Shown here: piece after piece, positions 15,491 through 26,215 of the stretch
Layout: each line of letters begins with the position of its first letter
How positions within the stretch are numbered: position 1 is the first letter of the stretch
Source: Micromonospora sp. ATCC 39149
GTDB lineage: Bacteria; Actinomycetota; Actinomycetes; Mycobacteriales; Micromonosporaceae
NCBI RefSeq assembly: GCF_000158815.1
Contig: NZ_GG657738.1
Location: forward strand, 6,374,290-6,418,908
DNA length: 44,619 nt
Reading direction: 5' to 3'
Made by a program: the position numbers and the translations under genes
The notes under the pieces: model-generated
What the model was told of the DNA's origin: nothing
Database searches by the model: none
What the model saw: only the letters and a program-made list of their open reading frames with translations

Positions 15491-18218
15491 CATCTTCCGA
15501 CGCCACCACGAGCGACCGGCGCTGCGGACCGCCGGGCGCGCGTGGACGTACGCGGAGCTCGACCGGCTCACGAACGCGCTGGCCGGACGCATCGACCGCG
15601 AGTGCGCCCCCGGGCGGCGGGTGCTCGTCGTCGGGGAACACTCGGCGGAGGCCGTCATCTGGGCGCTGGCCGCGATGCGCAGCGGTGCCGTTCACACACC
15701 GATGAGCCCCGGCCTGCCCGTCGACCGGTTCGAGGACTCCGTCCGAGTGGCTCAGGCCGGTCTGGTCGTCTGCCTCGACCGTGAGAGCCTCGTACGGGCC
15801 GACAAGGCGGGTGTCCCCGCCCTCTACTCCGGTGACGTGGGGTGGCCCACCGAGGTGACCGAACGCCGGCCGAGCGGCTCCCCCGTCGCCTATTCGATCT
15901 TCACCTCAGGCTCGACGGGCGTCCCCAAGCTCGTTGACGTCGGTCACGGCGGCCTGCTCAACCTGTGCCGCTCGCTGCGCCGCCTGCTCGACATCACCCC
16001 GGGCGAGCAGGTCCTCCAGTTCGCCTCGCTGTCGTTCGACGCGTCCATCAGCGAGATTCTGGGGACGCTGTACGCGGGCGCGACCCTCGTCGTACCTGTG
16101 CGAGACCAGGCGTCGTGGCTGGGATCGGTGTCCCGGCATCTCGCCGAGCACGGCTGCGACCTCGCGATGCTGTCCCCTTCGGTGTACGCCCGCCTTGACG
16201 ACGCGGCGCGCCGACGGATTCGGAAAATCGAGTTCTGCGGTGAGGCGCTGGGCAAGGCCGAATTCGACCGAGCGATCCAACACAGCAGAGTGTTCAACGC
16301 GTATGGCCCGACCGAGGCCACGGTGTGCTTCTCGCTGGCCGAGCTGACCTCCTTCACACCGGCCATCGGCACCCCGATCGACGGGTTCCGGGCGCTCGTG
16401 CACGACCCGGAGACCGGCGACCACTCCACGTCAGGGACCGGCGAACTGGTCATCGTCGGCGAGGGGGTGGCACTCGGGTATGTGGGCGGGCGCGCGGAGG
16501 AGCAGAGGGTGTTCCGGACGCTCGACGGCGAACGGGCCTACTACACCGGCGACCGCGTCACGCTGCACGACGGGACACTGTCGTACCTGGGCAGGATCGA
16601 CGAGCAGGTCAAGCGGCTCGGGCACCGGGTCAATCTCGCCCACGTCGAGTCCCACCTGTCCGCCCGGCTGGACCGTGAGGTGGCCCTCGTGCGGCTGGGC
16701 GAGGAAGTCGTGCTGGTGACGACGGCCGACGGCGCCACGGAGGAGGCGCTGATGGCCCGGGTCAGAAGCTGGCTGCCGGCCTGGGAGGCCCCCGACCGGA
16801 TCGCGTTCGTCGACACGCTTCCGCTCGCCACCAGCGGAAAGCTGGACAAGAACGCGTTGCGGGAGCGCATCGCGGCAGGCTCCGGCGGAGCCTCGGCCAA
16901 CGACCCGGAACTTCGGCAGGTGCTGGACGTCGTGACGACCGTCCTCGGACACCAAATCGATCCGAACACGTCGATCTTCGACGCGGGCGGCAGCTCCCTG
17001 GCGATGATCCAGATACAGGTCAAGCTCTCTCAGATCTACGGCGAGCAGGCCGTCGAGGCCGCGTTCGCCGCGCTGGACTACGACTTCGTCGTCGTCGACT
17101 TTCTGCGGCATCTGCACGGCGCGGATGTCGTCCGCCGGGAGTCCCCGGCCGAGACCGTGTTCCGACAGGTCGAAACCGAGCTGGCCGCGCTGCGCGCCGA
17201 GTTGCCGCTGCTGCGGCGGGAGACGCGGCGTGCAACGCAGGCGCCGGACCAGGCCGGCAGGACGGTGCTGCTCACTGGCGTCTCCGGCTTCATCGGCGGG
17301 CACGTACTGGACCAGTTGCTGCCCACCGGACGCCCCGTGCTGGTCGTGAGCACCACCGGCTCCGATCGGGTGCTGGCCGAGCACCGCGCGCGGTTCGGGC
17401 ATGACGCCGCCGACTACGACCTCGTGCGAGTGATCGGTTACGGCGACTTGGAGCGGTGGGTGGACCAACGGGAAGGTCCGGCCCTCGACGGCGTGGCGCA
17501 CTGCGGGTACCAGGTCAACCATCTGCTGCCGTTGGACAGCCAGATGGCGGGCAGCGTACGCAACACGGTGCTCGTCGTCCGTGCCGCCGCCGCGTTCGGC
17601 GCGCGTTCGTTCGCCTTCCTGTCCGCAGCATCGGCGGGCGAGCACTTTGAGCCCCTGTCGGCCGCGGCGCTCGGCGCCGTCGCCGACCCTTACTCGCGAT
17701 CGAAGCTGATCTGCGAGGGCTACGTGAACGCGCTCGCGGACGTGGGGTGCGCGGTGGACTGCTACCGGGCGGGCCTGGTGTACGGCCATCAGGACGGGGA
17801 CCGGAGCTATCTGAAGGACGACTGGTTCACCGGGCTGATCGCGCTGGCCCGCCGGCTGCGCGCCATGCCCCGGCTGGAGGGCTACGTCCCGGTCTGCGAT
17901 GTACGGGAACTGAGCCGGACCCTGCTCGCGGCGATCGACGGCCGCTCCTCCGGTTCGGCGGTCGTCGTCCACCGCACCTACGAACTCGCCGAGTTGCTGC
18001 ACCACGCGGGGCTGTCACCCACCGACGTGCTCCCGCCCGCCGAGTGGTTCGAGCTGGCGCGCGGCAGCGGGCAGGCCCACCTGCCGCTGTTGGCCGCCAT
18101 GCAGTCGGCGCTCGGCGGCCGGGGCTGGCGGACGCCCCAGCGCGAGGTCGACCACGACATCCTCGGCACCCTGTTCGGCACACCGCAGGAGGCGCCTCGG
18201 GCCGGCGCCCGGGCCTAG
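15465..18218 (+). CDS. cmlP: Monomodular NRPS, adenylation-carrier-reductase (CmlP)
   Basis: GTG 15465 has AGGAG 9 bases upstream and overlaps the previous gene by 26 bases; the product is 917 residues. Domains in order: adenylation (about 10-465) with SIFTSGSTGVPK, FDASISEI, NAYGPTEATVC, YYTGDRV, GRIDEQVKRLGHRV and catalytic K459 (TSGKLDK); carrier (about 480-555) with DAGGSS, Ser511 carrying phosphopantetheine; thioester reductase (about 598-905) with TGVSGFIGG (604-612), Y743 and K747. There is no condensation domain, as in CmlP. The Asp of FDAS is kept, so an alpha-amino acid is expected. CmlP activates L-p-aminophenylalanine, holds it for CmlA and releases it reductively. The rest of the specificity code I could not read reliably. 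Confidence 0.95.
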   Translation: MQLSDLLTDIFRRHHERPALRTAGRAWTYAELDRLTNALAGRIDRECAPGRRVLVVGEHSAEAVIWALAAMRSGAVHTPMSPGLPVDRFEDSVRVAQAGLVVCLDRESLVRADKAGVPALYSGDVGWPTEVTERRPSGSPVAYSIFTSGSTGVPKLVDVGHGGLLNLCRSLRRLLDITPGEQVLQFASLSFDASISEILGTLYAGATLVVPVRDQASWLGSVSRHLAEHGCDLAMLSPSVYARLDDAARRRIRKIEFCGEALGKAEFDRAIQHSRVFNAYGPTEATVCFSLAELTSFTPAIGTPIDGFRALVHDPETGDHSTSGTGELVIVGEGVALGYVGGRAEEQRVFRTLDGERAYYTGDRVTLHDGTLSYLGRIDEQVKRLGHRVNLAHVESHLSARLDREVALVRLGEEVVLVTTADGATEEALMARVRSWLPAWEAPDRIAFVDTLPLATSGKLDKNALRERIAAGSGGASANDPELRQVLDVVTTVLGHQIDPNTSIFDAGGSSLAMIQIQVKLSQIYGEQAVEAAFAALDYDFVVVDFLRHLHGADVVRRESPAETVFRQVETELAALRAELPLLRRETRRATQAPDQAGRTVLLTGVSGFIGGHVLDQLLPTGRPVLVVSTTGSDRVLAEHRARFGHDAADYDLVRVIGYGDLERWVDQREGPALDGVAHCGYQVNHLLPLDSQMAGSVRNTVLVVRAAAAFGARSFAFLSAASAGEHFEPLSAAALGAVADPYSRSKLICEGYVNALADVGCAVDCYRAGLVYGHQDGDRSYLKDDWFTGLIALARRLRAMPRLEGYVPVCDVRELSRTLLAAIDGRSSGSAVVVHRTYELAELLHHAGLSPTDVLPPAEWFELARGSGQAHLPLLAAMQSALGGRGWRTPQREVDHDILGTLFGTPQEAPRAGARA

Positions 18219-18246
18219 CACCAGCGAGAACGGAGACCTCCACGAC

Positions 18247-19827
18247 ATGCGCTACTCGTTGCGCCAGGACATCGCGGTCGAGCCGGTGATCGCCGGCTGG
18301 TACGGCTGGTCTTACCTCCTCCCGCCCCAGACCCTGGCCCGTTTCGTCCGTAACCGGTTCACCTCGATCATCGACAGTTACCTCAGCGATCCGCAGGTGC
18401 ACGCCACCGCCGTCCGGCAGCGGAAGATGCACGGCGGCCCCTGGGTACACGCCTACGAGCACTACGACCGGATCGCCTCCTGGTACCAGGCCGCCGCCCC
18501 CCAGCGAGAGCGGCTCGGTGAACTCTTCGACGCCATCAGGCAGGTGGAGGAGGAGATCCTGCCGCGCTACCACGGTGAATGCCTGGATCCCGTCTACCAG
18601 GAGCTTCCCTCGGCGCTCGCCGGCCGTCTGGAGGTCTTCTACGGCAGGGACAACCGAACCGCCGACTACCGGTTCATCGAACCGTTGATGTACGCGTCGG
18701 AGTACTACGACGAGACGTGGCAACAGGTGCGGTTCGGCCCGGTCACGCGGGACGCGCGGGAGTTCGCGCTGACCACACCGATGCTGGAGTACACCCCGGA
18801 CCAGCTGCTCGTCGACGTGCCGTTGAACTCCCCACTGCTCGACCTGATCTTCCGGGGCGGGCTGACGGAGGCCGAGTTGGCCGATGTCACGGCGCGGTTC
18901 GGACTGACCGATCAGCGGGCCGAACTGTTCGCCTCGTACTTCGAGCCCGCACCGCAGCCCACCGGCACCGCGACCGGCGACGTGCTGGAGTACGTGGGCC
19001 ACGCCTGCGTGTTCGCTCGGCATGATGGCACGACGTTCCTCGTGGACCCGGTCCTTAGCTACGGCGGCTACCCCGGCGGGGCGGAGCACCGGTTCACCTT
19101 CGCCGACCTGCCCGAACGCATCGACTACCTGCTGATCACCCACAACCACCAGGACCACATGTTGTTCGAGACGCTGATCCGTATCCGCCACCGGGTCGGC
19201 ACGGTCCTGATTCCCAAGTCCTCCAACGCGAGCCTGGTCGATCCCGGCCTCGGCGGCATCCTGCGGCGGTTGGGATTCTCCCACGTCGTCGAGGTCGACG
19301 ACCTGGACACGCTGGACTGCGGGTCGGCCCAAGTGGTTGCCCTGCCGTTCCTCGGTGAACACGGTGACCTGCGGATTCGCAGCAAGACCGGCTGGCTGAT
19401 CCGGTTCGGCGAACGGTCCGTACTGTTCGCTGCCGACTCCACCAACATCGCCCCGACCATGTACGCCAAGGTCGCCGAGGTGATCGGCCGCGTGGACACC
19501 GTCTTCATCGGCATGGAGAGCATCGGCGCGGCGGCAAGTTGGATCTACGGCCCGCTGTACGGAACGCCGCTCGACCGTCGCACCGACCAGAGCCGCCGAC
19601 TGAACGGCTCCAACTTCCAACAGGCCAAGGACATCGTCGACGCCCTGGACCCCGACGAGGTCTACGTCTACGCGATGGGCCTCGAACCCTGGCTGGGCGT
19701 GGTGATGGCCATCGACTACGACGAGAACCATCCAGCCATCGTGGACAGTGACCTGCTCGTGAAGCACGTACGGGACAAGGGGAGAACCGCCGATCGGCTG
19801 CAGCTCCGACGGACGCTGCGCCGGTGA
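18247..19827 (+). CDS. cmlA: Diiron beta-hydroxylase with metallo-beta-lactamase fold (CmlA)
   Basis: A 526-residue protein, ATG 18247, 28 bases after cmlP and behind GGAGACC. The first 240 residues are the family-specific N-terminal domain; the rest is a metallo-beta-lactamase fold. THNHQDH gives H299, H301, D303 and H304; E371 (EHGD) and D397 (AADST) complete the site. Each lies six residues before the ligand numbers I recall for Streptomyces venezuelae CmlA (305, 307, 309, 310, 377, 403), a strong sign of orthology. CmlA uses oxygen and a diiron cluster to beta-hydroxylate L-p-aminophenylalanine while it is bound to CmlP. The usual hydrolase role of the fold does not apply. This gene is unrelated to the efflux gene also called cmlA in transposons. 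Confidence 0.95.
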   Translation: MRYSLRQDIAVEPVIAGWYGWSYLLPPQTLARFVRNRFTSIIDSYLSDPQVHATAVRQRKMHGGPWVHAYEHYDRIASWYQAAAPQRERLGELFDAIRQVEEEILPRYHGECLDPVYQELPSALAGRLEVFYGRDNRTADYRFIEPLMYASEYYDETWQQVRFGPVTRDAREFALTTPMLEYTPDQLLVDVPLNSPLLDLIFRGGLTEAELADVTARFGLTDQRAELFASYFEPAPQPTGTATGDVLEYVGHACVFARHDGTTFLVDPVLSYGGYPGGAEHRFTFADLPERIDYLLITHNHQDHMLFETLIRIRHRVGTVLIPKSSNASLVDPGLGGILRRLGFSHVVEVDDLDTLDCGSAQVVALPFLGEHGDLRIRSKTGWLIRFGERSVLFAADSTNIAPTMYAKVAEVIGRVDTVFIGMESIGAAASWIYGPLYGTPLDRRTDQSRRLNGSNFQQAKDIVDALDPDEVYVYAMGLEPWLGVVMAIDYDENHPAIVDSDLLVKHVRDKGRTADRLQLRRTLRR

Positions 19828-19881
19828 CGGCGCACTCCATCGAACCCTTCGCCGCGTCCCCCGACGACAAGGTGCCCTGCC

Positions 19882-21935
<2,054 letters not shown>

Positions 21936-21939
<4 letters not shown>

Positions 21940-22835
21940 CCTTTCGGCGGTGCGTCGTCGTCGGTGGCGGCGGCGCGGTCGGCGCCATGTTCGCCGATCT
22001 GCTGCGGCAGTCGGGCAGTGACCCGTTGATCGTGGACCTCGTGCCGGGCGGCACGGACCCGGTCCGGTGGCTCGTAGCGGACATCACCGATCCGGATTCC
22101 GCGTCTGCCGAGGCCGTCACCCGCGCGGATCTCGTCCTCCTGGCGGTGCACGAGCAGGTCGCCCTCAAGGCCGTCGGGCCGGTCACGGACCTCATGCGGC
22201 CCGGCGCGGTGCTGGCCGACACCCTGTCGGTCAAGACGCGCATGGCCGCTGAGCTCGAGGCTCGCGCGATCGACATCCAACACGTCGGCCTGAACCCGAT
22301 GTTCGCGCCGGCCGCAGGGATGCCCGGCCGCCCGGTGGCCGCCGTGGTGACGCAGGACGGCCCGGGCGTGACGGCCCTGCTTGGACTGGTCGAACGATGG
22401 GGTGGCCGGCTGGTGCGGTGCACACCAGAGCAGCATGACCGAACGACGGCCGCCAGCCAGGCGCTGACTCACGCGATGATCCTCTCCTTCGGACTCGCGC
22501 TTCCAAAGCTGGGCGTGGACGTCGAGCAACTGACGGCGACCGCCCCACCGCCCCACCTGACCCTGCTCGCCCTGCTGGCCCGGGTGCTCGACGGCAGCCC
22601 CGAGGTGTACGAGGAAATTCAGCGCGCCAATCCCTACGCGGGCGCGGCGCGGCAGGCCCTCGCAGATGGACTGCGTGCCTTCACCAGCGTCGTCGACGAC
22701 GGCGAGCAGGGCCTCGACGCCACCTTCGAGGACCTGCGACGGCTGATGGGAGCCGGACTCGGGGAGCACCAGAAGCGCTGCCGAGAGGTCGTCCGGATCA
22801 TCCACCAGACGGGCGGAGGCGACACGAACCAATGA
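21936..22835 (+). CDS. cmlC: 4-Amino-4-deoxyprephenate dehydrogenase (CmlC/PapC)
   Basis: ATG 21936 overlaps the pabAB stop as ATGA, and the stop overlaps the next ATG the same way. The 299-residue product is a TyrA-type dehydrogenase with an N-terminal dinucleotide motif (VVVGGGGAVGAM), a central NPMFAP segment and an all-helical C-terminus. Family enzymes oxidatively decarboxylate prephenate with NAD; within this operon the substrate should be the 4-amino analogue, giving 4-aminophenylpyruvate. No aminotransferase gene is present in the window, so a host transaminase must finish p-aminophenylalanine. Substrate assignment rests on context. Confidence 0.9.
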
Positions 22836-23134
22836 CCGACCAGGACCATCTGAACGACCTGCGTGCGGAACTCGATCTTCTCGACGAGAGACTGCTGGAC
22901 ACGCTGCGGCGGCGCATCGAGTGCGGAGTCCGGATCGCGGAGTACAAGGCACGGCACGACCTGCCGATGATGCAGCCCGGCAGGGTTCGGCTCGTCAAGG
23001 AGAGGGCGGCCCAGTACGCCGCCGCCAACGGCCTCGACGCCGACTTCCTGGTGAACCTCTACGACGCCATCATCGGCGAGATGTGCCGGGTCGAAGACGT
23101 GGTGATGAGTCGGGCAGCCAGTGACCGGCGGTGA
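22832..23134 (+). CDS. cmlD: 4-Amino-4-deoxychorismate mutase (CmlD/PapB, AroQ fold)
   Basis: A 100-residue all-helical chorismate mutase of the AroQ type: LRAELDLLDERLLDTLRRRIECG gives helix 1 with its active-site Arg, IAEYKARH the conserved Lys, and the third helix ends near residue 90. ATG 22832 overlaps the cmlC stop. It should rearrange 4-amino-4-deoxychorismate to 4-amino-4-deoxyprephenate. A plain chorismate mutase is the alternative; tight coupling to pabAB and cmlC favours the amino substrate. Confidence 0.9.
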   Translation: MTDQDHLNDLRAELDLLDERLLDTLRRRIECGVRIAEYKARHDLPMMQPGRVRLVKERAAQYAAANGLDADFLVNLYDAIIGEMCRVEDVVMSRAASDRR

Positions 23135-23200
23135 CCCTCCGGTGCCGGCAGAAGGCGACAGCGCAAGCGACAGCTCCTTTGTGGGGCGAAGGAGGACACG

Positions 23201-24358
23201 ATGTACACATCTCTGACCCGGCGGCCGGCTCTGCAACAGCCGTACTGGCCTGACGAGGCGGCGCTGGCGGAGGCGGAACGCGAACTGGCCGGACTGCCGG
23301 CGCTCACCACCGAGGACGAGGTGGTCGACCTGACGCGGGGCATGGCACTGGTCGCCGAGGGCTCGGCGCTGGTCCTGCAGGGTGGCGACTGCGCCGAGCG
23401 GTTCCATGAGGCCGTGCCGGACCTCGTCCGGCAGAAGGTCGACCACCTGCAGGGACTCGCTGCACTCCTGCGTGCCGGCAGCCGGCTTCCCACCGTGCCG
23501 ATCAGCCGGATCGCCGGTCAGTACGGCAAACCACGATCCTCCCCGTTCGAGACGGAGGACTCGGGCCGGCAGATGCCCAGCTACTGCGGCGACGCCGTGA
23601 ACGACCCCGCCTTCGACCCCGTACTGCGCACCCCCGACCCGCGTCGGCTGATCACCGCCTACCACTGCTCCGGGGCAGTGCTCAACGAGATCCGCAAATC
23701 CTGGTCGGGACGGCCGATCACCGAGCGCGTCTACGCTTCCCACGAACTTCTGCTGCTGCCCTACGAGAGCCCACTGGTCCGCGACGGTGTGCGGGGCGGG
23801 TACAGCGCGTCCACGCACTTCGGCTGGATCGGTGAGCGGACCCGCAATCCCGGCGGCGCGCATCTCGAACTCGCCCAGGCCGTGCACAACCCCATTGGCG
23901 TCAAGCTCGGTCCGTCCACGTCGCCGCAGGATGCCGTCGAGCTGAGCCGGAGTCTGAACCCGGAGGATGTCCCGGGGCGGCTGACGTTCATCGTCCGCTT
24001 CGGCGCCAAGGAGGTGGACCGGCTGCTGCCGCCGGTCGTCGAGGCGGTGGCGAGGTGCGGCGCGCCGGTCGTCTGGCTGTGCGACCCCATGCACGGCAAC
24101 GGTCTACGGCTGTCCGGCTTCAAGACGAGGCTGATCGAGCCGATGCGGGCCGAGATCACTTCCTTTGCCCGCATCCTCCAGGCCAACCGGCGGTGGCCCG
24201 CCGGTCTGCACCTGGAGCTGACCCCGGACCCGGTGACCGAGTGCGTCTCCGCCCTCACCGCCGATCCGCAGTTCTCCGACTATCGGTCAACCTGCGACCC
24301 ACGGCTCAATCCCGAACAGTCGGCTGGCATGGTCGCGCATTTCCTCACGCTGCTGTAG
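23201..24358 (+). CDS. cmlE: Class II DAHP synthase (CmlE)
   Basis: A 385-residue class II (plant-type) 3-deoxy-D-arabino-heptulosonate-7-phosphate synthase, ATG 23201 behind GAAGGAGG. Typical blocks: VLQGGDCAERF, RIAGQYGKPRSS, STHFGWIGERTR, VKLGPSTSP, and WLCDPMHGN near the end. It condenses erythrose 4-phosphate and phosphoenolpyruvate, the first shikimate step, and in secondary clusters serves to bypass feedback control of the housekeeping enzyme. At 385 residues it is shorter than primary-metabolism class II enzymes of about 460, lacking part of the N-terminal region involved in inhibition, as other cluster-borne copies do. It is the last rightward gene and ends at a strong hairpin. Confidence 0.95.
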   Translation: MYTSLTRRPALQQPYWPDEAALAEAERELAGLPALTTEDEVVDLTRGMALVAEGSALVLQGGDCAERFHEAVPDLVRQKVDHLQGLAALLRAGSRLPTVPISRIAGQYGKPRSSPFETEDSGRQMPSYCGDAVNDPAFDPVLRTPDPRRLITAYHCSGAVLNEIRKSWSGRPITERVYASHELLLLPYESPLVRDGVRGGYSASTHFGWIGERTRNPGGAHLELAQAVHNPIGVKLGPSTSPQDAVELSRSLNPEDVPGRLTFIVRFGAKEVDRLLPPVVEAVARCGAPVVWLCDPMHGNGLRLSGFKTRLIEPMRAEITSFARILQANRRWPAGLHLELTPDPVTECVSALTADPQFSDYRSTCDPRLNPEQSAGMVAHFLTLL

Positions 24359-24372
24359 CGGGACCGCATGAC

Positions 24373-24422
24373 GGTGGCCCGTATCCCGGCGGAGGGGGCC
24401 ACCAGCCGGGGTACGGGCCACC
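24373..24422. terminator. Bidirectional hairpin terminator between cmlE and the exporter
   Basis: The left arm 24373-24390 (GGTGGCCCGTATCCCGGC) and right arm 24405-24422 (GCCGGGGTACGGGCCACC) pair at 17 of 18 positions around a 14-base loop. It sits between two converging stop codons (24358 and 24435), so it can serve both genes. Confidence 0.85.
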
Positions 24423-24434
24423 GAGTGCAGCCGG

Positions 24435-25619
24435 TTACAGGTGAACCTCCTGGAGTTCCGCCTGGCTGCGTACGGTGCTGCGGCCGAACGCACGGGCCGC
24501 GCCCCCGAGCAACAGGGCAACGGCCACCAGTGACGCGCTGACCAGCAGCGGCGACCGGTAGCCGAGGCCCGCACTGAGGGCCACGCCACCGAGGGCCGGA
24601 CCGGCTGCGGCACCGACGTTCATCGCCGCGGTGGCGAACCCGCCGGACAGCCGCGGTGCATCCGAGGCCAGGTAGAGAACCTGCGAGATCAGCGTGGAGC
24701 CGACGGCGAACGAGAGAATTCCCTGCACGAACACGAACACGAGGGCGGTGACCGGGTTGGCGGCCGTGAGGGCGAAGAGGATCCAGCCTGCCATTAGTGC
24801 AGTACCGCCGATTGTCACCACCTGGATGGGCCGCTTGTCCGCCAGCCTGCCGCCCAGATTGACACCGATGAAGGAGCCGACGCCGAACAGCGCCAGGATG
24901 CCCGGCAGCCAGCCGGTGCCGAGGCTGGTGACCTCGGTCATCACCGGTGCCAGATACGTGAACGAGCAGAACGTCGCCCCGTTGACGCACGCACCCAGTA
25001 GCAGCGTCACGATCAGTTGGGGGCTGCGCAGCGCCCGCAGTTCGTGCCGGGCGGTCGGGGCGTCAGGGTCAACGGGAGTGGGCGGCACGGAACGCAGAAT
25101 GGCGATGACGGCAGGTGCGGAGATGGCGGCCACGCCCCAGAACGCCGAACGCCAGCCCCAGACCTCACCGAGTACGGCACCAAGGGGAACTCCCGCGACG
25201 CAGGCGAGGGTCACGCCGCTCAGCAGCACCGACGTGGCCCTGCCCTTGGCCTGGGGACCGGCCATGCCTGCTGCGGTGGCCAGGCCCACGGCCAGGAAAC
25301 CGGCCATGGCAAGCGCGGCGATCACCCGGGTCACCAGCAGCACTTCGAAGCTGGAGGTGAGCGCGCCGACCACGTGCGCCAGAAGGAAGGTGATCAGGAA
25401 GGTCAGCAGCGCCCTGCGGCGGGGCCAGCGCATGCTCAGCATCGCGACCAGCGGCGCACCGACGATCATACCGACGGCGAAGGCCGAGGTCAGTGAGCCT
25501 ACGGCCGGGATGGACACGCCAAGATCGGCGGCGATGTCCTGTACTAGACCAGCAAGCATGAACTCCGACGTTCCCTGGGCGAAAACAGCCAGCCCAAGGA
25601 CGTAGATGGCGAAAGGCAT
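24435..25619 (-). CDS. cmx: Chloramphenicol efflux transporter, MFS (Cmx/CmlR type)
   Basis: ATG 25619 has GGAG 7 bases upstream and gives 394 residues with 12 predicted membrane segments. The N-terminus MPFAIYVLGLAVFAQGTSEF is nearly that of Streptomyces lividans CmlR as I remember it, and RRRALLTFLITF, KGRATSVLLSGVT and SFAVGSTLIS also agree. These carriers export chloramphenicol with proton exchange. It is convergent with the biosynthetic operon and is the only resistance gene visible in the window: no acetyltransferase or phosphotransferase was seen. The 5' leader contains hairpins and a short upstream frame, which may allow drug-dependent control. Confidence 0.93.
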   Translation of the reverse strand: MPFAIYVLGLAVFAQGTSEFMLAGLVQDIAADLGVSIPAVGSLTSAFAVGMIVGAPLVAMLSMRWPRRRALLTFLITFLLAHVVGALTSSFEVLLVTRVIAALAMAGFLAVGLATAAGMAGPQAKGRATSVLLSGVTLACVAGVPLGAVLGEVWGWRSAFWGVAAISAPAVIAILRSVPPTPVDPDAPTARHELRALRSPQLIVTLLLGACVNGATFCSFTYLAPVMTEVTSLGTGWLPGILALFGVGSFIGVNLGGRLADKRPIQVVTIGGTALMAGWILFALTAANPVTALVFVFVQGILSFAVGSTLISQVLYLASDAPRLSGGFATAAMNVGAAAGPALGGVALSAGLGYRSPLLVSASLVAVALLLGGAARAFGRSTVRSQAELQEVHL

Positions 25620-26215
25620 TGAGAAGCTCCAACTACTTCGCACACGAAGGGGGGACGCGACACCACACGGGGGTGGTGCGTTGAAAGAGCCTGGTGAGAA
25701 GGCACAGGCGAGATCCCACGATGCGGTTGATCAACGGCAGGAGACACACGAAGCGCTGCTCTACTTCGGAGCAGGTTGTCACCCGACTACGCGATCAGCC
25801 ATCGAATCACCGATGGCTAGCTTCTTTCCGCCTCAGGAGTAGACACGACCACAACATAGCAATGCCTGGGTCGCCTTGTCTAACGCTTGGGCCGGGTTCG
25901 CGATCCGTCAGCGGATTCGCTGGAAGTGGCCATGGCCCGCGCAGACGGTGAGTCCGCCACGGGCGCGCGGACGCGGCACTGCGTCGTTCAACGCCGGCGG
26001 ATCCTGCCCTGGCCGTGGCGCGGCTCGCCGGCCCGGCGGCGGCGCTTGGCCGACCGGTTGAAACAAGCCGCCCTGCCGCCTCTTGCGAGCCTATCCCGTT
26101 GTCCCGGGTTGTCCGCGGACGATCTCCACGATGCGGTCGAGTCCTCCCGGCCCAAGTCGCCACGTAGCCGGCGAAGCCCTCCACCTGGTCACGTCACAAC
26201 TGGAGATGAGGTCTC
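25620..26215. promoter_or_regulatory. Divergent gap between exporter and antiporter, with structured exporter leader
   Basis: No gene is apparent in these 596 bases. On the exporter side three perfect hairpins are seen: CTGCTC/GAGCAG at 25756-25774, CACCAC/GTGGTG at 25661-25678, and CTTCG/CGAAG at 25636-25649 just before the Shine-Dalgarno (25627-25630). A 28-residue frame from GTG 25719 stops at TAG 25633-25635, 3 bases before that site. It lacks a clear ribosome site of its own, so a leader peptide is only possible. GCTCC of the far hairpin could pair with GGAGC of the ribosome site. Confidence 0.45.

Noticed and set aside
18247..19827. Metallo-beta-lactamase resistance enzyme
   Set aside because: The extra N-terminal domain, the ligand spacing and the position after cmlP identify the CmlA hydroxylase.
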